From Xiphophorus maculatus (taxonomy: Eukaryota; Chordata; Actinopteri; Cyprinodontiformes; Poeciliidae): a stretch of 64,000 nucleotides of DNA. The position numbers and the translations under genes were made by a program. Below the pieces are notes generated by a model. The model did not search any database, was not told the origin of the DNA, and saw only the letters and a program-made list of their open reading frames with translations. The DNA lies in NCBI RefSeq assembly GCF_002775205.1, contig NC_036448.1, positions 4,056,572-4,120,571 of the forward strand, written 5' to 3'. The stretch's first letter is position 1. Every line of letters starts with the position of its first letter. Below, piece after piece: positions 33,743 to 45,435 of the stretch.

Positions 33743-35266
33743 CAGTGTTGTATAAAGTACTGAAATCTCAGAGTCAAGTAAAAGTACAAGTACCTCTCCA
33801 AAATATGACTTTGGTAAAAGTCCAAGTCACTGACTGAAATGTTACTTGAGTTAAAGTCTTAAAGTATCTGAAACTTCTTGTACTTAAGTATGGAAATTAC
33901 TGTAAAAATGGATGTACTCAAGTAATGTAATGAAAAGTACAAGTAAAAAGTAAAACAAAGCAAATGCAGTTTGAATGACATTTTTTATATTTTGGTAAAC
34001 TTGTCAAATACACTTAAAATAATGTACACAACCAAGTGCAGGCAAAATTAAACCTGCTAATAGATATACCTGCAGGCATCATTTAGTTAAGAAAATTAGG
34101 TGCTTTACCTATAGCACAAGGTTAACTTAACCTGCTTTACAACTGAACCAGCTTCTTAGTAAACCCTCCAGGACAGAAAATACAAAGTTTTTATAAGCCT
34201 TAAGTTCAAGTAAGGTCAGTGCTGAAAATGAGAAAAATAAATAGTACAGAAAATGCGGCCAACATGAAGAAAAAGAGCTGTTACGATTACTCTACTTCAC
34301 AAATCAGTGAATCAGTCAATGCTACAGTCAGTAGGTGGTGCACACAACTGGTCATTATGCAAAAGAAAAAAAGAATTGGGAGGGAAATGCAGCTTATTGG
34401 CATCTGTAAACCTGGTTTTGAACTTGCATGCCTTTCCTATATTTGTTAAATTTAGTCTAAATTGCTATCGCTATGGCTTCTGTCCCCCCTTGAACAGAGG
34501 AGTCTAGGCAGCCTGCTACAGTCAACATTAGGCCTCAGCTAAATACACCACGTGTGGAACTGAAACAATGCCAAACAAAGTTCATTTATGGTCAAGATTT
34601 CACAATACAGTAGTGTCTAGTGACCAAGCTATAGTTACTGAAACAGGTGGATTATAACCATTTCATAAGAAGTTACCTCGATGTGTTTCTTCAAGTTGGA
34701 CGGGGAGTTTTTGTAAGATAGAATTTCCACATCTTCGGGCAGGAATAACATAAACTGCATGCGGTACGACGAATCTTTAACACCCACGAAAGAGTAAATT
34801 GTGTTTAAATAAGGCCATGGGCTCTCATCACCAGCTGGTGGTTCCCCTGGAGCCGTGTCCGACGTAGTTGCAGTCGTTGTGGTCTCCGTCTCCTCCTCCA
34901 TGTGGCTGCTGCTGATTGCGAGACTTGCTTTGTGTTTAATGGGAGAAGCGAAACAGGTGTATCCTATTGGAGGTGATGAACAAGCCCAGGCAAGTAGGCT
35001 ACCAACTTTGTTCGGTAGCCTACTTGCTACTTGCTAATCAGTAGGTGGATCAAAACACTTTGTTTCTCTCTCGCTTTTTTGTAACGAGTAACTAAACCAC
35101 ACATTGAAAATGTATCGGAGTAAAAGTATGCAAATAAGTTCGGAAATGTAGTGAAGTAAAAGTGAAAGTCATCAAAAATTTTTATACTCGAGGAAAGTAT
35201 GAAGTACTCCAAAATATACTTAAGTAAAGTAGTGAAGTATTTTTACTTCGTTACTATACAACACTG
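33743..35266. mobile_element. 1.52-kb internally deleted hAT element with relic BED-finger exon
   Basis: Inverted ends CAGTGTTGTATAAAGTA and CAGTGTTGTATAGTAA (right end, opposite strand) are bordered by a perfect 8-bp duplication AAACTGAA at 33735-33742 and 35267-35274. Just inside each end are AGTAAAAGTA-rich stretches. The only coding relic is the minus-strand exon at 34677-34901. No catalytic domain remains, so the element is non-autonomous. Confidence 0.92.
34677..34901 (-). pseudogene. first exon of a hAT transposase (degenerate BED finger)
   Basis: A 75-codon exon starts at ATG 34901 and ends at a consensus donor (GTAACT). The product is an acidic/Thr-rich start followed by SPWPYLNTIYSFVGVKDSSY, then KNSPSNLKKHIE, the order seen in hAT N-terminal BED-type zinc fingers. 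The place where the Cys-x2-Cys pair is expected reads MQFMLF, so both zinc ligands appear to be lost. No downstream hAT domain is present in the element. Confidence 0.7.
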
Positions 35267-36439
35267 AAACTGAATACTATTTTTTTCCTTTAACTTAACA
35301 GCTGTACAGTATTTTATGTGAAATGAAACCCAAAGGAAATATACCGGTGTGAAATTAGGGGAAAGGTTCATGAGGAATAAAAGAAGCAGCGACCCGACCA
35401 ATTACTCAACTCAGTTGTGTAAAACACGGTTCAGTTCTTCAATTTGTTGAGCCGTGTCACGGCGGCTGCTTCTTACATCGCAATGTCTCAGCTGAGGTGG
35501 AGATCGGATCTACTTTTCACTTCCTGCTGCTTTCTCTGCTGAACATGAGCTCCTCTCTCCGCTGGTCATTTCTCTGGATCTCCAACATGTTTCTAAAATT
35601 CCAGAGGAACAGCCACCCGGTGTGCTTTCCTCTGCTGCACCTGTCAGCTGAACTTTGTTCTGTTGCTCAGTTTCAGTGCTGCAGGCAAAATGACAATGAG
35701 TTGAACTTCCCAATTTCCATCTTACACTGAATTTTTTCATAGAAGTTCTGTTTTTTTTTTCTTCAGTAACATTTGGCTTTACCCTTCTGTTAGGATTTAG
35801 TTATTGGAATTTCCCCTCACATTCATTTTTTATGTCCGAAGAAGAAGAACTGAACTGCCAACGGACACTTTACTGTGTCTTCCTGTGTAATGTTACATTT
35901 CATGTTGACTTATGATTAGCTTTTTTTTCTTTCTTTTTACGTCCTTTAAACAGATGGGTGGAATTTTTAGGAACCCTTGTTAGCTTTTGATTTGCTATTT
36001 ATCACACACAGCAACTGCTGGGTTGAAGTTAAAAAAAATGTGTTATTTTCTTTATCCAAATATGATGTTTGTGCTGCTGAGAACGAGGTTGGGCAGTTTA
36101 CTTTAGTTAACCCGTCAAAAGGACAGGTCGCCAGTCAGTCGCAGGCTAAGTAGCTAGCACGTGCTAATGCTAGCTGTTTGACACTTTCACTTTGATCAAA
36201 TATATATTACGCTGTCAATAAACATTTCAGTGTTATCCAAGGTAAATTATTTGTCAATTAAGATCTTTCTAGACTTTCAAATGTTACGCCATATCTTTTA
36301 AAATGATTCTTTTTTAATTCAGAAAAATGTTTACTTGCACAGTCATCCTAGTTTCACTTATTTTGAATACTTTGCTGGGTTTGAAAACCTCGCACAATGT
36401 GTTGAACAGTGTTATGCTTGAGTGAAGCTCACGTTCTTG
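35267..36439. other. intergenic, nothing recognised
   Basis: Short overlapping ORFs on both strands near 35.5-35.7 kb have no family motif. Confidence 0.3.
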
Positions 36440-37630
36440 AGTACGTCAACCCGAACATGCTGGTTTTCACACGTCAGTGGTAAATCATCTTCACATTGTA
36501 GGGTTGATATGGAGAACCACAGGGTCCAGTGCTCGGGCCATTTCTCTTTGCTATGAATTATATTCTCCTGGCCTCACATAATGGCCTTGTTCTTGTTCTG
36601 TTCTGGTTTTTCTAGATCTCAGTGCTGCTTTTCACACAGTTGACCACAATATTCTCTCATAACAGCCTGAACATGTAGGTATCAAAGGAATAGAACGATG
36701 CTGGTTTGAACTGTCCAGGTTGTTCATGTGAAGGATAAATCTTCACACAGCAGGAATACTTGTGGAGTGCCACAGGGCTCTGTGCTTTGTCCAGTTCTTT
36801 TTAATATGAATGTACATGTACCTCCAACTTGCAAAATCATCAGACAGCACGGAATAAGTGTTCACTGTTATGCTGATGATACTCAGCTATATTCATCCAT
36901 ACATCCATAAATGAATCCGATCGGTTGGGCAGACTACAGGGATGTCTTGCAGTCATAACAAACTGGATGACAGTAAAATTTCAGCTTTTAATTTCTGACA
37001 GTGACGGCATTAAATTGGCCTCTGGGAATAAGAAACAACCTGTCCTGGTTAAAAGAAACGGTGAGGTTCTTTATAAATCCCAAACTAAACAGGTTTGGGA
37101 TTTACTTCTCTCACCTAAGGAATACTGCCAACCTTAGAAACACACTGTACAGGAGTGGTGCTGAAAAACTAATCCATGCATTTGTTACTCATTTAGCAGA
37201 GGAAGCTGCTAAATGAGCTGCTAAAGGAGCCACTACTGCCATTAACTTCTCAAACAAAGAAAGCACTTCTACATCAGTTCTTCTGTCTTCTCAATCCCCA
37301 GATTTTTTCCTCTTACAGGGGAACTTTTGCTCTCCGCTGTCGCTACATGCATATTCAGTAAGAGGAATTGCTGCAATTCAACCACATGGTGCAAGTCATT
37401 ATCTACCGCCGCTGCATGCTCGCCCTGGAGGGCGAATGCTGCAATTCAGTGAGTCGATGCAATCTGCTGGGTTTCCTCAGATAAAAAACGTTTGAATAAA
37501 GAACTTAACTTGATGCTCTGTTTGATAACTAGATTCAAGTGGAATGTATGTATGATTGGATTGAATTACCTTTATTGGTAAAGTGCCTTGAGACGATATG
37601 TTGTGAATTGGCACATGGCAAATTTGTTTT
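36440..37630 (+). mobile_element. degenerate L2-type LINE (RT core relic)
   Basis: Plus-strand frames show reverse-transcriptase motifs: CGVPQGSVLCPVLFN near 36.76 kb, then HCYADDTQLYSSIHP near 36.87 kb with the catalytic YADD. A later relic reads EKLIHAFVTHLAEE. The 3' end reads AAAGTGCCTTGAGACGATAT. Stops and frameshifts split the coding region. Confidence 0.8.
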
Positions 37631-37729
37631 ATTTTTAAGGCCTAAGATTCAAGTAACTACTTTATATGTCCTTAAAAAAAACTTTGTAAAAAGGAACTAC
37701 AACAAAAAACTCTTTAGACAAATGCTACA

Positions 37730-38060
37730 ACACATAAATTTTTATTTGTAGTGTACCATGCATTTCAAAGTGCTAAAACAATCACAAAAACTGTCAAAGG
37801 TATAACCATCAGATGCATCTGTAAATAGTGAGAAACAGAAAAGGTTTCTGTTCTTTTTCTGAAAGGTTTCTGTGGTTTGTTGAGCCATCAGATCGACTGG
37901 AAGTGAATTCCACAACGGAGAAGTTGCTGAGAGGAGAAGGCCTGCTGCTCCCTGGGCCTTCTCCTGGGGCGCCAGGACAGGACTTCTTGCTGTCTCTCCA
38001 GGGAGAATCTGAGTCATTAAAGTCCTCTAAGATGTCATGTCCAGCAGCAGGAGGTTGGTC
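37730..38060 (-). mobile_element. L2-type LINE 3' fragment
   Basis: The minus-strand frame includes SPLWNSLPVDLMAQQTTETF, the C-terminal LINE motif. It is followed downstream by AGCACTTTGAAATGCATGGT and an ATAAAAAT tail. Confidence 0.65.
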
Positions 38061-38739
38061 AGATATATGATCTCAATCAGAGGCGATCATCTCTTGTTTG
38101 TCGTCAGGACGAACGATAACAGAATTACACACTATAACATAAAAAACCATAAGTAACACCATCAGACTCATAGGACAAACCTGGACACACACTTACACGT
38201 ACAAGGTTCTCCCATACTTCTTCCAAAACATCAAGATTGGCTCTCATTGAGAGTTGCATGACGAAAATTGCGCGGTCCTCCCGTTCTCTACACCAGGCCC
38301 GGGTCAAACTACATGGCATGGAGCTTGGTGGTGTGTTGTGATTGGTCACAAGTGTGTGTGTTATGCAGAAGTGTGCTACTACCCAGTTTTTGTGTCTGGT
38401 GGTGACATGAATACTTTTTAAGGAGTGTTTACCAAACGCGGTGAGGAATTATGTACATTTGTACGATTCTTCACAGGAACTACAAAGATTGTCAAATGGT
38501 TAAAATCTGCTTGATGGTAATTGCAAAGTTGTTTCTCCATGGTGGAAGCCATCTGCAAAAACGTGTGGTGCTCTCTCCATGAACGTTTAGTAACCTAAGT
38601 GTTGCCAGGTGTGATCGGAACAACATGTTCGCACCTGGGAATGACTGTACAGCTCCAGGTGAAGTAGAGGATAACCTTTAATGAAATTTAAAAGCGCTTT
38701 TCAGGATCCTCAAAGATGCTTGACCTGAGACAGTCTGAC

Positions 38740-38905
38740 AGAAGTCAGGCTGGTATATCTCGCTAACGGCCCCTTCTGATCACCAAGAGCAGGCGAGGTG
38801 GGTGGCGTGGTGTGTCGTGTCCAAGAACACAACAACAGAGTTGGATGGAGCGGGAATCGAACCGGTAACCCACCAATTCTAGGGGAAACTCTTACCACTG
38901 TCACC
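38740..38905 (-). mobile_element. tRNA-derived SINE (B-box type)
   Basis: On the minus strand a tRNA-like head, ending GGTTACCGGTTCGATTCCCG, precedes a body with CTTGGACACGACACACCACG. A SINE is more likely than a tRNA, because the cloverleaf is incomplete and body sequence follows. Confidence 0.55.
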
Positions 38906-38949
38906 AGGATCGCTCAAAGGTTTCTAACTAAACTCAATGTGACCAAAAA

Positions 38950-39045
38950 CATGGATTTTGAGATAAGATGGCTTTGGACCCGGGAACCTCTTGCTGCAAG
39001 GCAGCAGCAGTAACTGGGTGGCACCCTGTGCTGCCAAAGGTTGAA
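38950..39045 (-). repeat. SINE fragment
   Basis: The minus strand reads GCCTTGCAGCAAGAGGTTCC and CGGGTCC, matching the B-box part of the SINE at 16.06-16.30 kb. Confidence 0.4.
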
Positions 39046-40829
39046 ATAATTGACCTCAGGTGCTCAGATCACTTCCACTGTCACAGGTGTAAACATCAGC
39101 ACTTGGACAGGCAAACTATTTCTATAAACATCTCTTTAAACATGTCTCAGGAGATAAACTGCGGCATGGTACGGTGATAGGATGTCACTTGTCCAATAAG
39201 GCAAGCCATGAAATTTCCTCACAATTAATTATTCTACAGCCAGCGGTCTGCTGCATCATAGCGAAGCAGAAAGTCTTGGGAGCAACCTGACCAAAAAGCG
39301 GTAGGTCAGGTACAATCACAGAGCGGGCCCAGTGCGTACTGCGACAGCGTGTGAAGAGGGCGGCCACTTTCTTCAGAAACCTTTAGACTTTCACGTGGCC
39401 TTCAGATTGGGTTTCCACCGGCAAGCCTTACCTCACCAAGGGAAATGCAAAGCCTTGGATGCAATGGTGTAAAGCATGACTAGACTCTAGACCAATGGGG
39501 AAGTGTTACTAAGTGTGACAAATCGCGTCTCGGTCTGACATTCAAACAAGCCAGCCTTAGATCAGCAGTTACCAGGAATTTCAACGATTTTATGACTCTA
39601 TTGTGTCAAGTATAACGATTAGTGCAGAAGGGATTATGGTGTCAGGGTATTGTCCTTAGTTCTAGTGAAAAGGAACTACTGATAATTCAGAATGCTGAGG
39701 AGGCATTTGAGGCAATGTTATGCTTTCAAAGTTGTAAAGTCCATAAAGATATGGATGAGTGAACTTCATGTCGAAGAGTCCTGACCTACAAACGATAAAC
39801 CACCTTTGTGATGAAGGAGCGGAGACTGCAAGCATCACTTGTTCCTCCAGAAATGCCTTTCCATTATTGATCATGGAAGCTTACAGGGTTACTAGTGGAT
39901 GCGTGAAGGCATTTCCTGACACTTACTTTGTTGCCTCCTTGAAAGATGTTGCAACCAGAACCCCTGCTATTGCTAACTGGATTACAGAGCCAGAGATCCA
40001 AAATTTTTAGTCTGTGAAATCTTCTACCAAAAGCATAAAAACTATAAATGTAATGCAAGGTACATGCGCCTCACTAGTCGGGATTCAGGGATGAATGGAA
40101 GGCAGGGTTGGATGAAATGATCCGGCCTGCATGCAACAAAAATACCAAAGAAGAAGAGTAACTGGAAATGCTTTCTGATTAGACTGAACCTTGCAGGTGT
40201 GTCACTTCTCTGATGTGGTCAAACAGGATTTATCGGTAATAAACAGAAGTGAAATGGAAATTAGGCTATATGTGTGTAGCTGGGAAAAAAACCCAACTTA
40301 CAGCAAAAGAAGGCCACTCAATTTGTGTGTCTTCATATCTACTTTAGGGAAACTTTCCCAGCAAAGAGACGAGGTACAGCCTGAACAAGTCACAGGACAA
40401 ACTTAGAAGCAGACCTGCAAACCCTGACTAACACCGAGCTACGTCTAAAATCACCACTTAACCCAAAATGCAGAATTCGAATTAAAAGCACTTTTAAAAA
40501 AAAATCCTTGTACAACGTTAATTTTGTCATAAATCGGGTTAGTAACTGTCTATCACTAAGCTCATGCTTGTTATTAGAGTTGTGAGGCCTTGGGGTAATT
40601 CTAGGAAGTAATCAGAATAATTTTCATTAAACAAAACACCGCAGTGTCAACATTCAAAGCAAACTCAAAACTTTCCTCTTCCTGCTCGGCTGAGGGAGAA
40701 GCTAAATATGCAACCTTGTGAGTTTTAGACGTTGAGGAATCACCTTAAACACGTGAAACATGTGAAACACAGTGGCAGGACTACAGTGCTGTGTGGGATG
40801 CAGTCCTGGAAGAAAACCTCTTAGTTTTA
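39046..40829. other. intergenic, no gene recognised
   Basis: No exon, RNA gene or clear repeat boundary. ORFs near 39.66-40.06 kb on both strands lack motifs. Confidence 0.3.
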
Positions 40830-41300
40830 TATCAAACTCAAGACCTGGGGGCCAAAGCTGGCCCACCATAGCTTTTTATGTGGCCCTCTACTCTAAGGGG
40901 CCACATAAACAGCATCGTCAAGATAACGGTGTGCTTAAACATTATTTCATCAACTCAAATCGGTTTTTATCCGTTTACTGACAAATTGCATAAATTAGTC
41001 CCTCCACTTTCTTGGGAATTATCGTGGAAACTCGCGCAAAATCAGCAATTTTGCAGATTTTTCACAAAAATGGTGAAATACTTTGGATCTGAGCCACAAC
41101 ACTTTTTATTACAAACCCCCCGCCCCCAAAAAAAACAATCGCGAAATCCTGCAGGGACTGGAAAGATGTGCAATATTATTTAATTTTAAAAATTTATTTA
41201 CTTTTTACCAGTTTAATGACTTTTATTAATACATCTGGCCCTTTAAGAACATTCGTGATGTTGACTGGGCCCTAAAGGAAAATGACTTTGACACCCCCTG
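40830..41300. repeat. dispersed repeat, copy with both ends
   Basis: It starts ATATCAAACTCAAGACCTGG and ends GAAAATGACTTTGACACCCC, partly inverted ends. The interior TTTTTATGTGGCCCTCTA is shared with 23.8-23.9 kb. It is probably a hAT-type MITE, but I could not confirm a target duplication. Confidence 0.6.
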
Positions 41301-42204
41301 TATTAAAGGATGTTAAAGTCTTTTTTTTCATTCATAGATTCTCTATGTTTTGCAGTTTAGGCTTTCTTATAATTGAAGTGATCATAAAATCCATATATAT
41401 ATATTTTATTTTCAGCAATTTTCGAGCAATCATTTTCAGACAAATGTTTTTGTTTGCTAAGCCTCTTAACTCTGACATTTACATCATCCAGGAATACAAA
41501 GTCTTCTAAACTCCAGGGATTAACCTGTGCCATTTCTACAAAGGATACTTAGCAGAGAATCTGTTTTAAATGGCATATTGGGGCTCTTTGTTACTAACAG
41601 CTTGTCACTAAGACACAATTTGTTCCCATCTCCTCTGCTGCATCCAAAATGAATACCACAGAAAAAACTGTTCGGCAGACAGAAAACTATTTTAACTTCA
41701 GCAGGGTTTGGAGGGCCTCCATGGTCAAGTGGAGGGTAATGCCTGCCTCTGGTCCAGTTTCAGATTTTTGCTGGATTTTATGTTTTTTTTAAAGTCATAA
41801 CTTTTAAATCATGTTCATTTGAGAAATATTTTTTTTTCCTAGTTACAAAACTGCCCCCCCTCCCCCCTCTCAATTGGATTTTTTCTCTGCAGTCTGGGCA
41901 TCCAAGAAGCCAAATATGAATTTTTAAAGAGGCGTTTCAAGCGTTTCCATCATCAGTGTGTGCAAGTTGGTCTGTCTGGATTTATAGTCATTTTCGATAA
42001 ACTAGTATATGTGCGCCGATGAGGTTTGGTTGTCAGATAAAAAGTCACTTTTAAATATAACAACCTTCAACCAGATGTTACACCTTTCATTAATCCCACA
42101 TTTATGTATTAAAATCTAATGTAATATTCTAATCTTAAGTGTCACATTTTTATTGACTGTAAGTACATAATTGAGAAGTGGAAGGGAAGTAATGCATGTT
42201 TTAG
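41301..42204. other. intergenic, nothing recognised
   Basis: AT-rich with homopolymer runs. No gene or repeat end was identified. Confidence 0.3.
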
Positions 42205-42790
42205 TTCTTAAAGGGACAGTATTGTGTAAAAATGCCTTTGAGCTTCACATTATGTTATGTTATTCCCTCATTAATAACATACTTGGAGTGCTACTTTGAC
42301 TCTTTTACACATGTTTGACAATTTCTTTAATTTCCCATTCAGCTGTGCAAAACGCCTGGGTGGGTCTAGCTCCGCCTTCAAGAATAAAGCTCCTCGTTGG
42401 AGCTGCATTTCTCAAGCTTCTGCCTCACTGAACTCCCTCCTTCACTGAGCTCCTTCAGACTAGCCAGCAGCAATTAGCAAACACCTGCTGGAACTGTGCA
42501 TCAGCTGAGCTCATTATAGGAGCTACTCCTCAGTGAAACGCTGGTAAATACGTCGCTAAAGAGTTAATAGAGGAGCCATGTTGTTTTGACTTCCTGAAGT
42601 CGGAGTTCCAGACAGAGCAGGAGATTTTAAAGAGACAGAGGCCCAATTTCAAGGTGTTAAATTACAAAGTAAAATTTCTCTTCAGTCATATTTGATATTT
42701 ACAGAACCTTATAGCAACTGAAATGAACACAGTTACTTGATTATGCTACTTAATGGCACTATGTGGCTGGAAAACACCTAATACTTTAGA
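42205..42790 (-). mobile_element. TTAA-associated repeat family, copy 2 (inverted)
   Basis: It starts TTAAAGGGACAGTATTGTG at 42209. It carries in reverse order the landmarks of the copies at 14.5, 55.8 and 57.4 kb (CTAGCTCCGCCTTC, AGCAAACACCTGCTGGA, TTTAAAGAGACAGAGGCCCA) and ends near CACTATGTGGCTGGAAAA. Confidence 0.75.
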
Positions 42791-44880
42791 GATGAACATC
42801 TGAAAAGTGTGACTGCTTTTCTGTTTAGCTCCACTAAGTTAATATTTCATACTAACTTTTGCTGTAAAAAAGATGTCTCCCAGCTTTGCACACCAAGAGG
42901 TTAAAGTTTCCACCCATCCTTCTTTGCAAGCTAGTTTTCGTCATATTGGACGGAGAGATCTGCTGTTATCTTAGACCGTGTTGGTGTATTGAATAAAATC
43001 CCAAAGAAACATTGAAGCTTGCGGCTGGACTCAGACAACACGAAAAACAAAAATAATTCAAGGGGCCAGACAACGTTTGCATAACAGGCTATGGATATTT
43101 TTATCAGTGGAAGTTCTGACGCTGTGAAGCGTCGAAAGAGTCCAGAAACTCAACGCGAAGACGCACATAATCTCAAAATGTGCACAAGCGATTTCAGGTT
43201 ATCTAACATGTTGCTATTGATGTAAGCAGCACTTTATCTCCCTGTCGCCATCCGTGTGTTTCTAACAGGAAATGCTTTGTACATGTTGATGACTTGCAGC
43301 GGTGACATTAAGTGTTATCAAGCTTTTTCTTGTCTTTATCGGTTGCAACACCTCACCAGTTCCTCAGCCGGCTGTTGTCATTAGCGGTTGGTGACGTTTT
43401 CCGGGGGCTGGAATGCGCCGGCTTGATGGAGCGTTAGCAAAAACGACGTCTAATGGACACTATTTCTGTCCTGTGCTTTTGATAAACAAGAGGCCCGAAC
43501 AGAAACGAACCGTCCTCCGCCAGATCACTCTGGCTGAGGTGGCAGCCGCAGTCATCTCAGGCAGAGGAAGTTGTGGCGGGGTGTCGCGACGCACTGCCAA
43601 ACACGTGGAACTCCTCTTTAAATAAAACTCCCCGTACATTCGGTACCACCAACACAAACTGAACAACATGTTCACGCAGCACACAGCAGTCACAAGGTGA
43701 AACCAGGCCGGGAACTACTTCTACTTTCCAAACAAAACAAAAAAAACCAACAACAACAACAACAAAAAAAACACATGACAATAAAGATAAGATGCACATC
43801 ACTTTATTCTTTGGAACTTTTCTACAGGGTAACCTGAGGTTAAAATGGAGACTTTCCAAGAGAGTTAAAGCCTCTTTGTTGTATTTGTGCTTGAATGTGA
43901 TGGGGAGAAGGTTGCGCTCTTTTTGTATTTGCATCCGTTTGCATAAACTATTCCACCAGCTTGTAAAATCCATCATGTCCCAATGAGAAGTGGTAAGCAA
44001 AAACAAAACGTACTCTAGCTACAGTCATCCTTTCTCTCTACCTTTGATTCACTTAAACACTAAATTTCGGGCTTTTGATCCGTGGCGTGAGCTGTCAGAT
44101 CAGATTAGCTCAGACGTTGCGCTCTGACTGTCCTCAGATACATTTTTGCAATGAGTGAGCAGTTCTGCCCCCCCGGCCCGCCCACCGTCTGGTGTCTGGC
44201 TGCAGCTCCAAGTTTAACACGAGATGATTCATGCACTTCTCCAATAAATGGAGCTTCTAGGTCAGATTGGGAGAAATGTACGGGAGGGCAGTAGAGCCAA
44301 ACTCCCCCCAAAATGGTAAAAAAAACAAAAATATTAAATGTGATAACTTAAGTAAAATTGAAATAAGTATATATGATTAAAAAAAAAAATCATGACTACA
44401 AATATGTAAATGGGTCAATATATTACCAAATAAGGAAATATCAGTATTGTTAATTTAAGAGAAACGTCATTGTGCTTTAAAAGCATTTACAGTTATTTCA
44501 CTTATTTGTGGTTTGAAATAATCAAAATTATTATGATTATTGAACTGAATCAAAATCTGGATTGGTTAACTTTCACAATAACAACAATGCATCTACAGTA
44601 ATGTTACTCCCAGTCCAATTTTTGTGTCTCACAAATAAAATGACGAAGTAATGAAATAAATAATCAAATAATGCACTCAAATCTTACAGAATTATTCACA
44701 CATTCATTCAGGAATTGAATTAAATATTAGAACATTAAATAATTGTTGATTCATGTATTTATTGAATTAATGTGTGTTTTTTAAAAGTTTTTAATTTTCA
44801 CATGTCAAAATATTTATTCAACTTATCTCACTAAATCCGAATTGTGACACTTTTGGACTTCCATAGAGGGAAATGCAATT
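42791..44880. other. intergenic, no gene recognised
   Basis: Includes a modestly GC-richer stretch at about 43.36-43.62 kb with a 70-codon plus-strand ORF of no recognised family. Otherwise AT-rich. Confidence 0.3.
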
Positions 44881-44898
44881 TGTAACTTCAAGACCTTT

Positions 44899-44915
44899 GC
44901 TGCCACCTGGTGTTC
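44899..44915 (-). promoter_or_regulatory. CTCF-like motif (minus orientation)
   Basis: On the minus strand the site reads GAACACCAGGTGGCAGC, a close fit to the CTCF core. It lies about 520 bp downstream of the rgs21 stop codon. It is a motif match by eye only. Confidence 0.4.
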
Positions 44916-45435
44916 GAGTGACCTTTTTGCACCCTGCAGCTCATCAATGTTCATTTGCATTGTACTCAGAAGGACCACACCCAAGCTGGACAGATTTAGT
45001 TTGTAAGATGTTTTAAAGCTGCAAACAGAAATACACTTTAAACAGAAGGTAAAGCAGATAGATATAACTATGTGTTTGCATATTAAAATGGAGAGAAAAA
45101 CCTGCAGAACAAATCAGCATTTCTTTCTGCATAATCAATCAAAGTTGTGATAATACTTTACAATAAAGGAACTGATTCTGTGTAGTCAGACTAGAAGAAA
45201 TAGATAATCGTGGAAGATGTATTTTGCACAGTTTCCTACAGGATTAGCTTCGTCTTAACATAAATAAACAGTAAATTCTCTAGAGCTGCAACTCACTACA
45301 GAACCACACAGGCTGAGAAGAAGTAAAGATACATTCCCTATGCTCCAGGATGAGGACGGTGCGGGATAAACCGGTTATCCACGCAGCATCGCAGCCCAGC
45401 AGGAGGTTTTCACGGGACCTTTTCCAACGGAACAG

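Noticed and set aside
43413-43625. 70-codon plus-strand ORF in a GC-richer patch
   Set aside because: No recognisable family, no splice context, and a competing antisense frame.
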